Source: a virus. Taken from it: DNA of 35,115 bases. The DNA lies in the IMG/VR virus record IMGVR_UViG_3300042560_002509, positions 1-35,115 of that record. One strand, given 5' to 3'. The translations under genes and the position numbers were made by a program. The notes under the pieces are model-generated. The model worked only from the letters and a program-made list of their open reading frames with translations. It made no database searches and was not told where the DNA came from. Shown here piece by piece: positions 6,503 through 18,400 of the stretch. Within the stretch, counting starts at the first letter, position 1. The number at the start of each line of letters is the position of its first letter.

Positions 6503-9500
6503 CTTACTGCAATTGTTCTAAGTTCTTTGATTCTTGGTGGATATGCCTGATTAGTTCCGGACATTACGATTTTAATGACATATCCATTAAACAACCCAAG
6601 ATTATCGGCAGTAAATTCATATTCTTTGAATTGATTATCTAAACTGGAACTCACAAAAGAATCAGGTTTTCCATTATTTAGAGAGGGATCAACTACCGAA
6701 AGTCCTGATGGTGTAGATATAAGATTATCATACCCTGGGAATAATTCAAATGATTGTTCAACTTCAGAAGAATCTGGTCTGAATAAACTGTATAAAACTC
6801 TAAAATCAGCAGATTCGTGACGATATGCGGATAAAATAACTTTAAGAGAAGTTGCGGGATTCACCAAATTTACTGCCCTTGAAACATACACTACTGCGTG
6901 TGGATCATCCAATATGGAATTAGATCTTCCATCTAATGCATAATCAGAAACTGGACTATTCAAACGACTGGAAATAAACTCAGTAAATGCAGTATCTAAG
7001 AATATTATAGGTGATAAATTAGAATCAGTTGTGCTTAAGGTTATTCCTGTGGTAAATGATTTATTTCTAGGTAAATTATTAAGATATTCAGTTTCATTTT
7101 CTTTGGAACATACGAGTCTCACACTCCTCAGAGTATTCAATGCATTCAACTGAATTGGTTCAATTTCATTAGATAAGAATGAAGTTTCATTTCCACTTAC
7201 ACTTGTTCCAGAAACTGTTCTAATGAAAGCCGAAACTGATGTAGAAGATCCTGGAGTAATGAGATCGTATGTTGGTACTATAGAACTATAAAGAATATTT
7301 TCACTTGCTAGAACTTTAGAACCTCCTAATGTTGATTCTGAAGTAAATTGCAGTTGTGGTGCATTTGCAGCATTTCCATCAATAAATCCATCAGTACCTC
7401 TATTTGCTCCATTTGCGGTTCTATCAATTTCCAAATAATATCCATCCAATCCGATGTCTAGATCACTAATGTCGTGAGTCTTATTAATTCTTCTCAACGA
7501 AACGCCATTCAATTCGTACTTGTACATTAAACTATTTACATCATGATTAATCGAAATAGTAGAATCAATACCTCTGGTAATAGTTCCTAAGAATCCACTA
7601 CCAATAGTCTCATATCTAATTATTTCATTTCCAATTTTCACATATCCAGGATTGATTGCACTTACAGAAACTCCCTCAAAAGTTCCAAAGTTTGAAGTAT
7701 CTCCAACGGCAATTGTTGTTGATGTAGAAGTTATTGACGAAGTAATTACAACTGGTGCGGTACTAGATTCTGCGCCATAAATTCTAAGTTTATTTGTATT
7801 TCCATACATTCCATGATCAAAATGGTCTACTCTTAAATAATTTCCAGAATATTGATTAGTTGAAGGTGTAAAAGGAGATCTAATTATAGTGCTTGCAAGA
7901 GAAACTATTGTATTAGAATTATTATAGTAACTTAATCCGGCACCAACTGTAAAAGTATCCCCCTGAATATTTCCCAAATAGAGTGTATCCAATCCTGTAA
8001 TTGACGAAATTGTAATTCTCGCATCACGCCCACGAACCGAAGTTCCGGTTCCTACTGTAGAAGTCACAATACCAACAACATCTCCTACCGCATATCCATT
8101 TCCGGGACTTACAGTTGTTATTCCAGTAATTGTTCCATTAGTGGCGGTAATACTTAAAACAAGACCAGAACCATTTCCAGTAATATTATAGGTGCTTACA
8201 TTGGCATCTGTAACATAATTACTTCCCCCAGTGGCCAATCCTACTGCGGATACAGAACTTCCAGTCCCAATTATATATCCATAGACATAAGGTTGTGATC
8301 CAGCAACCTTTCTACCGTTACTTAAGTCTGCTATTAATGATGAATTTGTTGTTGTGGTAATTCCCAACGAACCAGTTCTTGGTAATGTTGTTAGTGGATT
8401 GTTTCCTAATCTCTGAACATATCCATTACTTTCATCTAATGTTGGATTATAGAAAAATGCTGTTCCTGGTTGATTTTCAATAAATTGTGCTTTATAAAGT
8501 TTAAATTTAAGGTCTTGATATTGATTTGCTGTCCATATAGATCCATTTTGAGATTTGAACAAACTTCCCATCGCAAATTGCTTTGAGTAAGTTACTGCAT
8601 TAACATCTGGAAGATCTTTAGTATTTACAGTTTTTTCTCCCATAATCGCAGTCCACATCTCATATTGATCACTATTTTCTGAAATAATTACAATCGCATA
8701 TTCTCTACCAGGTGGAAGATAAATTGGTTCATCAAAAGTAACTTTAGTAGCAATGGAAGCATCTGAAGAAACACCCACTTGATTTGGCCTCAATGTAACT
8801 GAATTGCCGATAACAATCCTAGTGGGTGTTCCCAGTTCCATAGTTCTTATTTCAACTTTTACCGTAGCATTTCCACTATCTTTTTTCGCAAAGAATAAAT
8901 CAACAGCAGTTAAAAATGCACCATTAGAATCATCGGTTGCTAATCCTTCTCTAGAAGAATCAGGAGCTTCTATATTTCCACCAACAACAAAAGATTGTGC
9001 GAGAGGATCAACGAATCTTTGAATCGTTGTTCTTGTATGGGTGTTTATTGTTGTTTGTGATGTTGTTGTATTTGTTGTAAGATTAGTGACTGTTTTTGTT
9101 GTTAGATTTCTAGTAGTTGCCGTAACAGTATTTTCCCACTGTTCAAGTGTTCCATCGGAATTGAAGTTTGTTTCGGCAAATGAAGTATCAGAACTTCCTG
9201 GGAGACCAGGATCATTCGTTGAACTTGAACTCAACTTAAATGTTTTAGTTCCGGTAGAAATTCTTACAGTTGGAGTTGGAATTGTATTTGGATCTCTTAA
9301 AAAGAATGTTCCGATTAAATCACCAAAATTATCAGAAATGAGTCTTAAATCACTTACAGTTGCCACGGCACGACTGGTCTGACCCACCAATTGCATACCC
9401 TTAAGTAAATATCCTGAATACTTTCCTTGAGCCTCTTCTGATAGTGAAACAGTATCGACATTCAAAACTGTTGATGATTGACTATATCCAGATGCTATAG

Positions 9501-12500
9501 ATTCAGTTCTAATATATGGGTTAATTGTATATGTCGTGGATGGTGCGTTATATGGACCATACTTATGATTTGGTGTTGCAACTCTGAATGAAATTAAATT
9601 TGCACCGCCAAATGTTCCAATAACCGTTTCTCCAACTGCAAATGCTCCGGATGTATTTGTTATCTCTATCAATTTAGGGATGAAATCGACTCCACTATTC
9701 CCATCAAGGAATTGGTAAAATTGCGTAGATGGTTTGATATTGGATACAGAAAATTGAATATTTCTGGACCTCATAAATGATTCACTAGATGATGATATCA
9801 ATACATTTCTTATTGTTGTATCAGTATTACTTACTGTATCAAAACTTTCAGTTGTAGAAGTTGCAGAAGTAGTATTTGTAGCAGTTGATGAAGTTTGAGT
9901 TTGGTCACTACCAACAGTTATAGTAAAATTACCTTGTTCAAAAATATCAGGAAGATTAACTGTGTCGCTTGTTTCAGTATTAATTGGTGTCAGAGTAACG
10001 GAAACATTACTAGTTAAATTGTTGGTAAGAGTTCTACTGGAATTTAATGTTACACTGATATTTTTATCAGGAAGTTGAACTGTTCTAACCCAATTGTCAA
10101 TTTCAGGACTTAATTTAATATCTCCACTATAAACAATCACATTAAATGGATTTACATTTTCTACTGTCGTTGCAAATGCCTGTTCTATCCACCCAATAGA
10201 GTCGTACTTTAAAGTTACTGCTTTTCCTGTTTTTACGACATTTGGATCTAGTAACTTAAAATTTTCCGAAAAATCTAAATTTTCATCAGTAGTTGCAGAC
10301 TCAGGTGCAATCTGTGATTTAAGTGAATTTCTACTAGTAACTGGTGTTATTTCATTTGTAGATGTATTAACTCTAATGGAGGATAATCCTCTGTTAATAA
10401 ACGAATAATTTTTAAAATCATCTACAAAAAATCCACTCTTAAATCTATTATTGCCATCAGAATCTTGAATTTGTAAAGTTTGAGTATTTACTTCAAGTAA
10501 AGATAATGAAGTAACTCTCTCTAAGTTTTCCACTCTATCTTCAATTAAACCAATATCCCTCATTGTATATCTTCTATTATCCTTTAATGTCACTACTGCA
10601 TTTGCTGGATTGTAAAGATATGGTGGTAGTTTTATGGTTGCAATTTCCATTACGGCATCATTTTTATCTGGTGCCTTAGGAGTGTTGGAAGATATTCCTT
10701 TTTCTAGAATAAAGTTTTTATTCTTATCGAGATATAGTTTATCAATTCTTGCTAAGTAATAATCATAACCAAGTAATGAACTTTCATTTGGTGATAAAAT
10801 GCGTGTGGGATTCAAAGATCGTGAAGAAAAATCAAATGGTGAAGAACTATCTGAGGTAAAAATTGGAACTCTTGGTCTGAAATCTAAAGTATCCGATGCC
10901 CTTATGGATTTTGGTCCAATGAAAGGAATATCGTGCGTAAATCTTTCTTTATTGTAACTTAATACAGTAAATACATCACCACTATCATTAGAAGGAACTG
11001 AATAGTAATCAAATACGACCAAAAGTTGTTTTGATGGTTCTGTAGAGTTTTTATTCCTAACAATTTTAGAATAGTCATAGTATTGATCTTTCTGCCCTTT
11101 GTCAAGTCTATATGAATTTGTAATATCCTTATATTTTCCTGGAATTATGGATTCAATTTCTGTAGTAATATTTGATTCTTCAAATATTACTGTTTCTGAA
11201 TTTATAAATCTTTCCGAATTTAAATATACTATACCGAGAACATTTGTTGATATATTTGAAACAACTCTTGCAATAGATTTACTGTTACTTCCTAAGATAT
11301 TTTCACCAATAATAGCATTGGTTGATACATTAGCACTGGCACCAAATTGTACTTGATCCAAGGTAGGTGCAGAAGAATCAAATGACTCATAAACTGAAAT
11401 AATTTTTACTACATCTGGGTAATTTAGCGATATTTCATCATCTTGAACTCTCAGTCCATAAAATTGATTATAAGTAAGACCGTCTCCAATTGAAGAACTA
11501 ATACCGGTTCCTGATTGTGGATACTTTGATCTTGCTACATTTAAAGTTTGACTTCTATTATATGTTTTTACTTTGCTTTGGATTCCATTTTTAACTAGTG
11601 TAGCATTTACAACAATACTTGACTGTGAAGGAGATAAACCACTAATAGTTACGGTATTTCCACTTAAAACAAACTGATCCGAAGTTACAGTGCCAATACC
11701 GCCTCCACTGTAGTGTACCGAATATCTTTCTTCATCAAACGACTCAAAAAATACACTAGAAATTCCACTAATTGCTGAAGTATTAAATTGTAATACTCCA
11801 TTAGAATCTGTAGTTTCTCCTGTTATTTGTTCAGAAATTGTTAATAATGAATCTGAAAGATTTACTGAAGAAACATTAGGATTTGGTAATTGTGCATATA
11901 GGAATCCAGAATTCTCATTTCTTATTATTGGTGCTCCAATAAAAATATTATTATAAGTCCCATTGGTAACTGCACCAGAGTATACTCCAGAAACACTAGG
12001 GGATACTGCTGCAATAGTTAATGATGTGCCGTCAGTAGAAACTGCCGTTACTCTATTAAATGATTCGTCTCCAGTAGTGGTTTGATATCTAATAATTGAA
12101 CCAACTTTTACGCCAGTGAAAAATTTTCCAGGACTTACTACAGTATTTCCCCCACTAATAGTTACCTGAGTCACACTATTTGGAAGTCTAAATTTTTCTA
12201 GAAGGCAATCGGCAGTAAAATCTACAGAAAGTCCAGATACTGCAGTTGTTTGTTTTACTGATTTAATATCTTCAGTTGAATATGCGGTTACAGTTTTAAT
12301 GGTTCTTGGAAAATCAATACCATTGATGATTAGTTGTTCTCCAACTGAAAATGTTCCGGAAGTTTGTCTCAGATTGATTGTATCAGATGCTCCACCAGCA
12401 GCGACTGCATATCCACTGGCACCACTACTTTTCCCCTTTACGAAGGATGTTGCAGGTAATTCTGTATTTGATATTGTAGAGTTTAAAACAAGAGTTGTAT

Positions 12501-13869
12501 AAGTTTGGATGTCATAAAGGTATAGATTCCAATTAGTAGTATCATTACTATAGGCAGCATCAGTTAAACTAAAATTATATACTCTGGCATTACCAATTAT
12601 AGTTCCAGTAGAATTAAGTTGATTGTATAAATCTATTGTAAGTTTTTGTTTTGGTACTCCAGATACATTATTTACTATAATATTATTTCCCATCTCGAAG
12701 GGAACATTTGCATTTTGAACAGACGCAGTATCTCTAGGTTTATCAACATCAATAATTGTTGTTGAAATTTTTTCTATATCATATCCCCGAACATAAGCCT
12801 TTCCTGGAGATATTTTCAAACACATCAAGTCTTCTGATGGTGTGTTTTTTTGTTCTGTGGTTTCAGTATTGAAAAATAAACCATTATTACCCAATCTATC
12901 ATTTAAAGAATTGTTTACCGATAAATTAAAAGGTTCAACTGTATAATCACCAGATTCATCATAAGTTCTTTCTGCCATATAATCTTTAATTATATTATAT
13001 TGACTTTTTTGTTCAATTATTTTAATTTTTCCATTTTCAACTCTCAAAAGTTCAACAAAATCAGTATCATTAAGGTCCGATATTAATTTTTTCGTTAGCG
13101 TTAAATTAATCTTAAATCTGTCTGCTCCAGGTGCTGCATAGTTTGTAAATCCCTTAGATGGATCATATAATGAACTGTCGTCCCCAGCACTGAGAATTAA
13201 TTCGTCAATTTTTAATCCAACTCTATATGAAGGTGTATTTGTATAATTATCTAAAATTATGGTTTGTTTGGATACATTAACAAAATAACCTCTAATGAAA
13301 TAAACACCATCACCAATAGATGCAGAAGAACCTACAGATGTTGCATTTAACGATATTAGTGATGCAAATGGAGTTCCTGCATTAATGGTAGTATTGCCAT
13401 AAGTTATATTTTCTTCTGCAATTAATGATTCTCCATCTTCAAATGGATTAAACTGAAAATTATTATCAGAATCCAAATATTTTACATATATTGTTAAATC
13501 TTCTACATTTCCACCATCGGGGAGAGAAACAAATTGAATTATTGCCGTTGTTCCTGATATTTGCCCTACTATTTTTTTACCGATAAAATTATTAATATAA
13601 AGAGAAATATCAACTCCAAAATTAGTTGGATTGAGTTTTACGGAATTAAAATTTCCATCGTAGGCAATATTTCCGGGGATAACTACTGACCCATCTTTAA
13701 ATATATGACTTCCGAAAGATTTTACCTGATCCTGTAAGATAGATTGAAGAGTTGTTAATTCTCTTGCCTGTACTGGATATCCTGGTTTAAACAAGACTTT
13801 ATAAAAATTCTTTTCAGAATCAAAGTCATCATAATATGGACTGATGTTTAAATCTGTTTTCTGTGTCAT
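6499..13869 (-). CDS. 2456-aa virion structural protein, DUF4815-type (gp9/gp10 position)
   Basis: The N-terminus (LNISPYYDDFDSEKNFYKVL, KPGYPVQARELTTLQSIL, FGSHIFKDGSVVIPG) is the DUF4815 type found in large cyanophage tail and baseplate proteins. The middle, about residues 1300-1600, is Ser/Thr-rich. Around 1625-1790 lies a second recognisable block starting DPLAQSFVV and including FLTAVDLFFAKKD, YLPPGREYAIVI and GSLFKSQNGS. A GxGY-type segment (SPGNGYAVGD) occurs further on, and the C-terminal part is beta-rich. In T4 the genes after 8 are 9, 10, 11 and 12, which build the wedge periphery and short tail fibres. This protein takes their place and may combine such roles (inference). The start is 6 nt after the gp8 stop. 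The exact T4 equivalent is not settled. Confidence 0.88.
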   Translation of the reverse strand: MTQKTDLNISPYYDDFDSEKNFYKVLFKPGYPVQARELTTLQSILQDQVKSFGSHIFKDGSVVIPGNIAYDGNFNSVKLNPTNFGVDISLYINNFIGKKIVGQISGTTAIIQFVSLPDGGNVEDLTIYVKYLDSDNNFQFNPFEDGESLIAEENITYGNTTINAGTPFASLISLNATSVGSSASIGDGVYFIRGYFVNVSKQTIILDNYTNTPSYRVGLKIDELILSAGDDSSLYDPSKGFTNYAAPGADRFKINLTLTKKLISDLNDTDFVELLRVENGKIKIIEQKSQYNIIKDYMAERTYDESGDYTVEPFNLSVNNSLNDRLGNNGLFFNTETTEQKNTPSEDLMCLKISPGKAYVRGYDIEKISTTIIDVDKPRDTASVQNANVPFEMGNNIIVNNVSGVPKQKLTIDLYNQLNSTGTIIGNARVYNFSLTDAAYSNDTTNWNLYLYDIQTYTTLVLNSTISNTELPATSFVKGKSSGASGYAVAAGGASDTINLRQTSGTFSVGEQLIINGIDFPRTIKTVTAYSTEDIKSVKQTTAVSGLSVDFTADCLLEKFRLPNSVTQVTISGGNTVVSPGKFFTGVKVGSIIRYQTTTGDESFNRVTAVSTDGTSLTIAAVSPSVSGVYSGAVTNGTYNNIFIGAPIIRNENSGFLYAQLPNPNVSSVNLSDSLLTISEQITGETTDSNGVLQFNTSAISGISSVFFESFDEERYSVHYSGGGIGTVTSDQFVLSGNTVTISGLSPSQSSIVVNATLVKNGIQSKVKTYNRSQTLNVARSKYPQSGTGISSSIGDGLTYNQFYGLRVQDDEISLNYPDVVKIISVYESFDSSAPTLDQVQFGASANVSTNAIIGENILGSNSKSIARVVSNISTNVLGIVYLNSERFINSETVIFEESNITTEIESIIPGKYKDITNSYRLDKGQKDQYYDYSKIVRNKNSTEPSKQLLVVFDYYSVPSNDSGDVFTVLSYNKERFTHDIPFIGPKSIRASDTLDFRPRVPIFTSDSSSPFDFSSRSLNPTRILSPNESSLLGYDYYLARIDKLYLDKNKNFILEKGISSNTPKAPDKNDAVMEIATIKLPPYLYNPANAVVTLKDNRRYTMRDIGLIEDRVENLERVTSLSLLEVNTQTLQIQDSDGNNRFKSGFFVDDFKNYSFINRGLSSIRVNTSTNEITPVTSRNSLKSQIAPESATTDENLDFSENFKLLDPNVVKTGKAVTLKYDSIGWIEQAFATTVENVNPFNVIVYSGDIKLSPEIDNWVRTVQLPDKNISVTLNSSRTLTNNLTSNVSVTLTPINTETSDTVNLPDIFEQGNFTITVGSDQTQTSSTATNTTSATSTTESFDTVSNTDTTIRNVLISSSSESFMRSRNIQFSVSNIKPSTQFYQFLDGNSGVDFIPKLIEITNTSGAFAVGETVIGTFGGANLISFRVATPNHKYGPYNAPSTTYTINPYIRTESIASGYSQSSTVLNVDTVSLSEEAQGKYSGYLLKGMQLVGQTSRAVATVSDLRLISDNFGDLIGTFFLRDPNTIPTPTVRISTGTKTFKLSSSSTNDPGLPGSSDTSFAETNFNSDGTLEQWENTVTATTRNLTTKTVTNLTTNTTTSQTTINTHTRTTIQRFVDPLAQSFVVGGNIEAPDSSREGLATDDSNGAFLTAVDLFFAKKDSGNATVKVEIRTMELGTPTRIVIGNSVTLRPNQVGVSSDASIATKVTFDEPIYLPPGREYAIVIISENSDQYEMWTAIMGEKTVNTKDLPDVNAVTYSKQFAMGSLFKSQNGSIWTANQYQDLKFKLYKAQFIENQPGTAFFYNPTLDESNGYVQRLGNNPLTTLPRTGSLGITTTTNSSLIADLSNGRKVAGSQPYVYGYIIGTGSSVSAVGLATGGSNYVTDANVSTYNITGNGSGLVLSITATNGTITGITTVSPGNGYAVGDVVGIVTSTVGTGTSVRGRDARITISSITGLDTLYLGNIQGDTFTVGAGLSYYNNSNTIVSLASTIIRSPFTPSTNQYSGNYLRVDHFDHGMYGNTNKLRIYGAESSTAPVVITSSITSTSTTIAVGDTSNFGTFEGVSVSAINPGYVKIGNEIIRYETIGSGFLGTITRGIDSTISINHDVNSLMYKYELNGVSLRRINKTHDISDLDIGLDGYYLEIDRTANGANRGTDGFIDGNAANAPQLQFTSESTLGGSKVLASENILYSSIVPTYDLITPGSSTSVSAFIRTVSGTSVSGNETSFLSNEIEPIQLNALNTLRSVRLVCSKENETEYLNNLPRNKSFTTGITLSTTDSNLSPIIFLDTAFTEFISSRLNSPVSDYALDGRSNSILDDPHAVVYVSRAVNLVNPATSLKVILSAYRHESADFRVLYSLFRPDSSEVEQSFELFPGYDNLISTPSGLSVVDPSLNNGKPDSFVSSSLDNQFKEYEFTADNLGLFNGYVIKIVMSGTNQAYPPRIKELRTIAVR

Positions 13870-13875
13870 TTTTTT

Positions 13876-15438
13876 TTAGAATTCCAGGATAATTTTAATG
13901 TCTTCTTTTTGTCTAATGTCTCTTGTTACCAGGGGTCTGTTATCAATATAAATTATATCTCCTGTCTTTTTATTTATCTCAGGATTTGCAAGACCTGCTG
14001 TAAAAGTTACTCCTAAATCTATAACTTTACCTCCAACTGTAACTTTATTTGTTGGGGTGGGAGTCCCGAAAGTACTAGCAATAGATACTGTAAATGGAAA
14101 TGATCCAGTTGAAATAATTGATCCTCCAGTAGATTCGAAATTATAAACTCTAGAGTGATCTGTACGATCAGTTTGATCTAAACTATTTCCAAAATATAAA
14201 GATCTATCTTGAAAATATTTTAAGACTTTAGTTTCACTATCATATGATGCAATATAACCTCTTGCAGTTCCATTAGTCACAGTTTGGGTAATTTCTTCTC
14301 CGATACCAGGATTGTCATCAAACTCAGGATCTAATTTAATTGCTCCTAAAGATGAATATTGATTTTCTGTAAAAATAACAGTATCTGAAGAAAAAGTAGT
14401 TGGATTCTTTATAATTCCAACTTGAGAAAATTTGGTATCTGTTGGAAAATCTTTTGTTGAGTCATCAAATCTGGCATATACCAATACTTTATCTGTTCCT
14501 AATTCTGTGTAAATGTCATAACCGTGTCCTTTTGACGGTGGAATGATTGGTATTAGTTTAGCGGCGGATCCAGATGGTATATTTGACCCACGAAGAGGTC
14601 CCAAGTCAACGATTCCCCAAGTGTACCCATAACCACCCGCAACCACTTGAGTTTCGGTAATTTTTCCACTAACTGCAGTGATATATACTCTACCTCCAAA
14701 TCCATCACCTATAATATCAACAGGACCGGATTTATAAATATCAGTCCCCTCATTTTCAATATATACTTTTTTAATTTGATTTGGATTTGTAGGCCCAGAA
14801 TCTCCATTTTCTCTTACACTTATAATTTGAGAATCTGTTGAAGTTGCCCAATCGTTAGGAACAACAACATATTCTGTCGAATCAAACTTTATAATATCAC
14901 TGGGGGAAACTGAAAATAGGTATTTCCAAATATATCCATCCCCACTTGTTCCTGCCGCTGAAGGTTCTAAATCTGTAAATGTGGGTTCATCTTGTGATTT
15001 ACCACCCTTCAAATTAGTTCCAGAAGAACCATTATCTATACAAATATAAACTCTAAAATCACTATTAATTACATAATAATTTGAATCGTATAATCTACTT
15101 GAGTTTGAATTTGGTGTTGGATTCTGAATACTATAATCGTGCCTATACATCTCATAGGATGTATTAGAAGTCCAAGTAACTTTTCTTATAAGTCTTCTAA
15201 TATTACTAGATGTAATTTTTTTACCAAATAAAGATGTGTCTCTGTAATGACTTAAATATTCTAAATTATCTGTTGGACTTGGGATATTAGTATTCCAATT
15301 AGTAGTTCTTCCGAATCCAATTTGTGCCGGATTATCTAAACCCAAGAAAACATAGTAAGAATCGTTGCCGCCAGTTACAGAATCTATAAAATTGCTTGCA
15401 TTTAATATTCTAAATTGATCAGTTACTATTGCCGCCAT
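13876..15438 (-). CDS. 8: gp8-like baseplate wedge subunit
   Basis: The protein follows the gp7-position gene, as in T4. Typical gp8 features are the start MAAIVTDQFRILNASNF, a SLFGKKI segment, IRRLIRKVTWTSNTSYEMYRHDY and the block GDGYIWKYLFSVSPSD. It is 520 aa against 334 in T4, with a C-terminal extension containing AGGYGYTWG, akin to the GxGY repeats of gp14. The frame is open further upstream to 15525, but that extension lies inside the preceding gene and before the late promoter at 15458-15465, so the ATG at 15438 is the likely start. A late box lies about 20 nt upstream, and no clear Shine-Dalgarno site is present. Confidence 0.88.
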   Translation of the reverse strand: MAAIVTDQFRILNASNFIDSVTGGNDSYYVFLGLDNPAQIGFGRTTNWNTNIPSPTDNLEYLSHYRDTSLFGKKITSSNIRRLIRKVTWTSNTSYEMYRHDYSIQNPTPNSNSSRLYDSNYYVINSDFRVYICIDNGSSGTNLKGGKSQDEPTFTDLEPSAAGTSGDGYIWKYLFSVSPSDIIKFDSTEYVVVPNDWATSTDSQIISVRENGDSGPTNPNQIKKVYIENEGTDIYKSGPVDIIGDGFGGRVYITAVSGKITETQVVAGGYGYTWGIVDLGPLRGSNIPSGSAAKLIPIIPPSKGHGYDIYTELGTDKVLVYARFDDSTKDFPTDTKFSQVGIIKNPTTFSSDTVIFTENQYSSLGAIKLDPEFDDNPGIGEEITQTVTNGTARGYIASYDSETKVLKYFQDRSLYFGNSLDQTDRTDHSRVYNFESTGGSIISTGSFPFTVSIASTFGTPTPTNKVTVGGKVIDLGVTFTAGLANPEINKKTGDIIYIDNRPLVTRDIRQKEDIKIILEF

Positions 15439-15457
15439 ATTAATATTTTTTTTTAAG

Positions 15458-15465
15458 TATTTATA
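15458..15465 (-). promoter_or_regulatory. T4-type late promoter for gp8
   Basis: The complement reads TATAAATA. It overlaps the TAA stop of the 4047-aa gene and stands about 20 nt ahead of the gp8 ATG. Together with the boxes at 29939, 6153 and 3080 it divides the structural block into late transcription units. Confidence 0.75.
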
Positions 15466-18400
15466 AAAGTTTTGGAAGTGCTCCAGTTTGTCTAATTCCA
15501 ATTCCTCTTCGTTGAATAGTTGCAAAGGTTGTTAATCCAACATCCACAGTATTTCCGGTTACTCCTATTGAAATTGGAGAACTTGATCTACTAAATCCAG
15601 ACATTCTTCCCCAAGAGTATTTACCAACAGGATTTGATGTACTTCCGATAGATACTAATCCAACAGTAGATGTAGTTGATAGTATATTACAAGTAATAAT
15701 TCCAACAGTATCACTAGACGAGAACTGATGAACATAGTAAATATTATCTACAAAAGTTGTTCCAATTCCAACTATCGAAAAATCTGAAGTATCAATAGAA
15801 GTTACTCCGTTTCCAACTCTTGTATCAAAGATATAAATTGGATATCCAACTTGCAATCCGCTAAATCCAACTGGTCCTTTTAAATAAAATGTAAGTGCTA
15901 ATGGATTTCCTCCACTACCAGATGTGGTTGCAATTCCTGTAATAATTCCAGAGAATCCGTTAACGTTAATTAACGTAATATTTGTAATATTTTCATATAT
16001 TGGATCTGGAAGTGGAACAATAACTTCTGGTGGTCTCCCAACACTGTAACCCAATCCGGGATTTATAATTGTAATTGGAGTTGTTAGAGATCCTGTAGCA
16101 GAGACTGCAATAGTTGCGGTTGCAGTAGACCCAATACCAATACCACCCATAGGCAATGAAGTCAAAATGCCAACTGTTGATGGTGCAGCAATCTTAACAG
16201 TAACTGATGCTCCAGTGTATCCACTTCCGGGGTTAGTAATTGATAGAGATTGAATTGTCCCTGCAATAGAAACTATTGCAGTTACTCCAGCAGATACTGG
16301 ATCAGCAACTCCAGAAAAAATTAAAGCATCAAATTTTTCTGGTGCTATTAAATCATAATTAAAGAATTCTGCGTTGTCTACAAATATTTCATCAGATGTC
16401 GTTGAAAAATCTTTTATAATTTTAGCAGTTGGATAAATTAAAGACTCAATAGAATCTCTAGTTTTGTAAACATCTTCTCCGTTAATTTTCCTATCAACTT
16501 TTTGTTTAGTCCAACTCAATGGTTTATTATTTTCGGAATCAACTCCTTGATTTGAATATAAATTAGTCTCAAACTTATCAGAGAATGATAAATCAAATAT
16601 TGTCCTCTTATCTTGTGTGATTGTTCCGGAAATTGAATTATTCTTAAGAACCTGTACGGTATCACCTCTTTTTAGAGTTTCATTAATTGTATCATTTACA
16701 TCAACATCATCACCATCAGTACCCTTATAGAAGAAAATTGCAACATTATCCTCAGGTCTTGGAGCAGTTGTAAATACAAAACTAGTTCCACCTTCAAATT
16801 CATATGCAACTCCAGGATCCTGAATTACTCCATTTATAACAATTAGTAGTGCATTTGCAAGATTTACCTGAGAACCTTCCAGAGATTCAAAACTTAATAA
16901 TTCATTATTATAGAATAATGGGAATCTTGTTCTTACTCCATCCTGATAATTTTTTATCGAATCTATATAATCAAACTCCCCAAACTGCCAAGCGGCAAAG
17001 GAATCTGAAAATGTATCAACTACTGTCAACTGGAACTCTGATAATGGAGATGCCAATCCTTTAGCAGTCACTAATCCAACTGGTTTAAATACATCTCCTC
17101 TTCTGAATGAGTAACCTTGTCTAGAAATACTAAATCTAGAAACTTCAAAATATGTTGATCCTATTCCAGTTGTAGAACTTGCACCAACTTCAACGTTGAG
17201 TAAAAGACCTATTCCAGTAGATGTTGTTGTTCCAACTCCTAATCTGGATACGCCGGTTACGCTTAAATTTTCATAAGATGGTTCTGATACGAATACTTTA
17301 GGATTTGTGTATCCAGTTCCGCCTGCACCAACAGTAAAGGAAAGTGTTCCTCCTGCTCCAACTGATGCAGTTATGATTGCAGTATCTCCAATATGACCAC
17401 TTTGATATACTGAAACTCCTATTGAAACAATACCATTATATCCAGAACCAAGATTATCAGTAGTTCCCAGTCCAACAGATACTATACTGCCTCCAGCACC
17501 AACTACGGCAGTTACTGCTGCTCCTACAAGAGGTGCATATCCAAGACCAGTAGAAGAACCCAACGAAATGATTATTCCTCCCCTAGGGGTTTGATTTTGA
17601 TTTACATCAAACTCTGACGTAATAATTGTGCCAGTACCAGAAGATGTAATGCCAGAGAATACTACGCTAGATATTCCAGAAACAGTATTTTCAATAATAC
17701 TAAAATTATTTTTTGGGTTATTGAGAGTTGTTGGAGTTTGGAAAACGCCATTGATAAACAAAATTCCATTTCCTCCAGTAGTTCCTAGTCCTACAGTGTT
17801 TGCACCACCTACAGTTAATGTAAAAGTTCTACCAATACCTGTAAACTGACTTGAAATATCGTCATATAGTTGATTTGATGTATAATCATTTCTCAAGAAA
17901 ACTCTTCCCGTGAAATCGGAAGTTTCAAAAGTCAAATTACTAGAGTCTCTAATTATTTGTGGATTTCCTCTCGGAGATTCGGCAAAGAAAATATTACTAT
18001 CAACAATATTATAAGATCCTTTATAAATTCTTACTGAAGTAGAATCTGTATGAGTTGTTGCCGATGACCCAACAAATCCTCTAGTCACTTCAACTAAATT
18101 AATATTTCCGCTATTTGTAATTGGTCCAACATTAGTGGTCCCCAATCCAACATTAATTATCCCCATATATTCATTATCAATTTTTAGAATATCTTTTGGT
18201 ATAATTGTAGATATTCCACTCAAAGCAAAGATTGACGATCCTGCACTTATTTGTCCACCATTACCAAGCAAAGTGTATGATATTGGAGTGAATATTAATG
18301 GATATTGAACTACATTATCAATAGTAATTAATGACTTTTCAAGTTTTTTATCCATTTCCAGTTGATGTGCATTGCCACTACCATATGAAGTAAATGTAAC

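Noticed and set aside
13968-13974. ATAAATA box inside the gp8 gene
   Set aside because: It is not near a gene start in the right position; such boxes arise by chance in AT-rich coding DNA.
15439-15525. Extension of gp8 to 549 aa
   Set aside because: It lies inside the preceding gene and ahead of the late promoter; gp8 homology begins at MAAIVTDQF.
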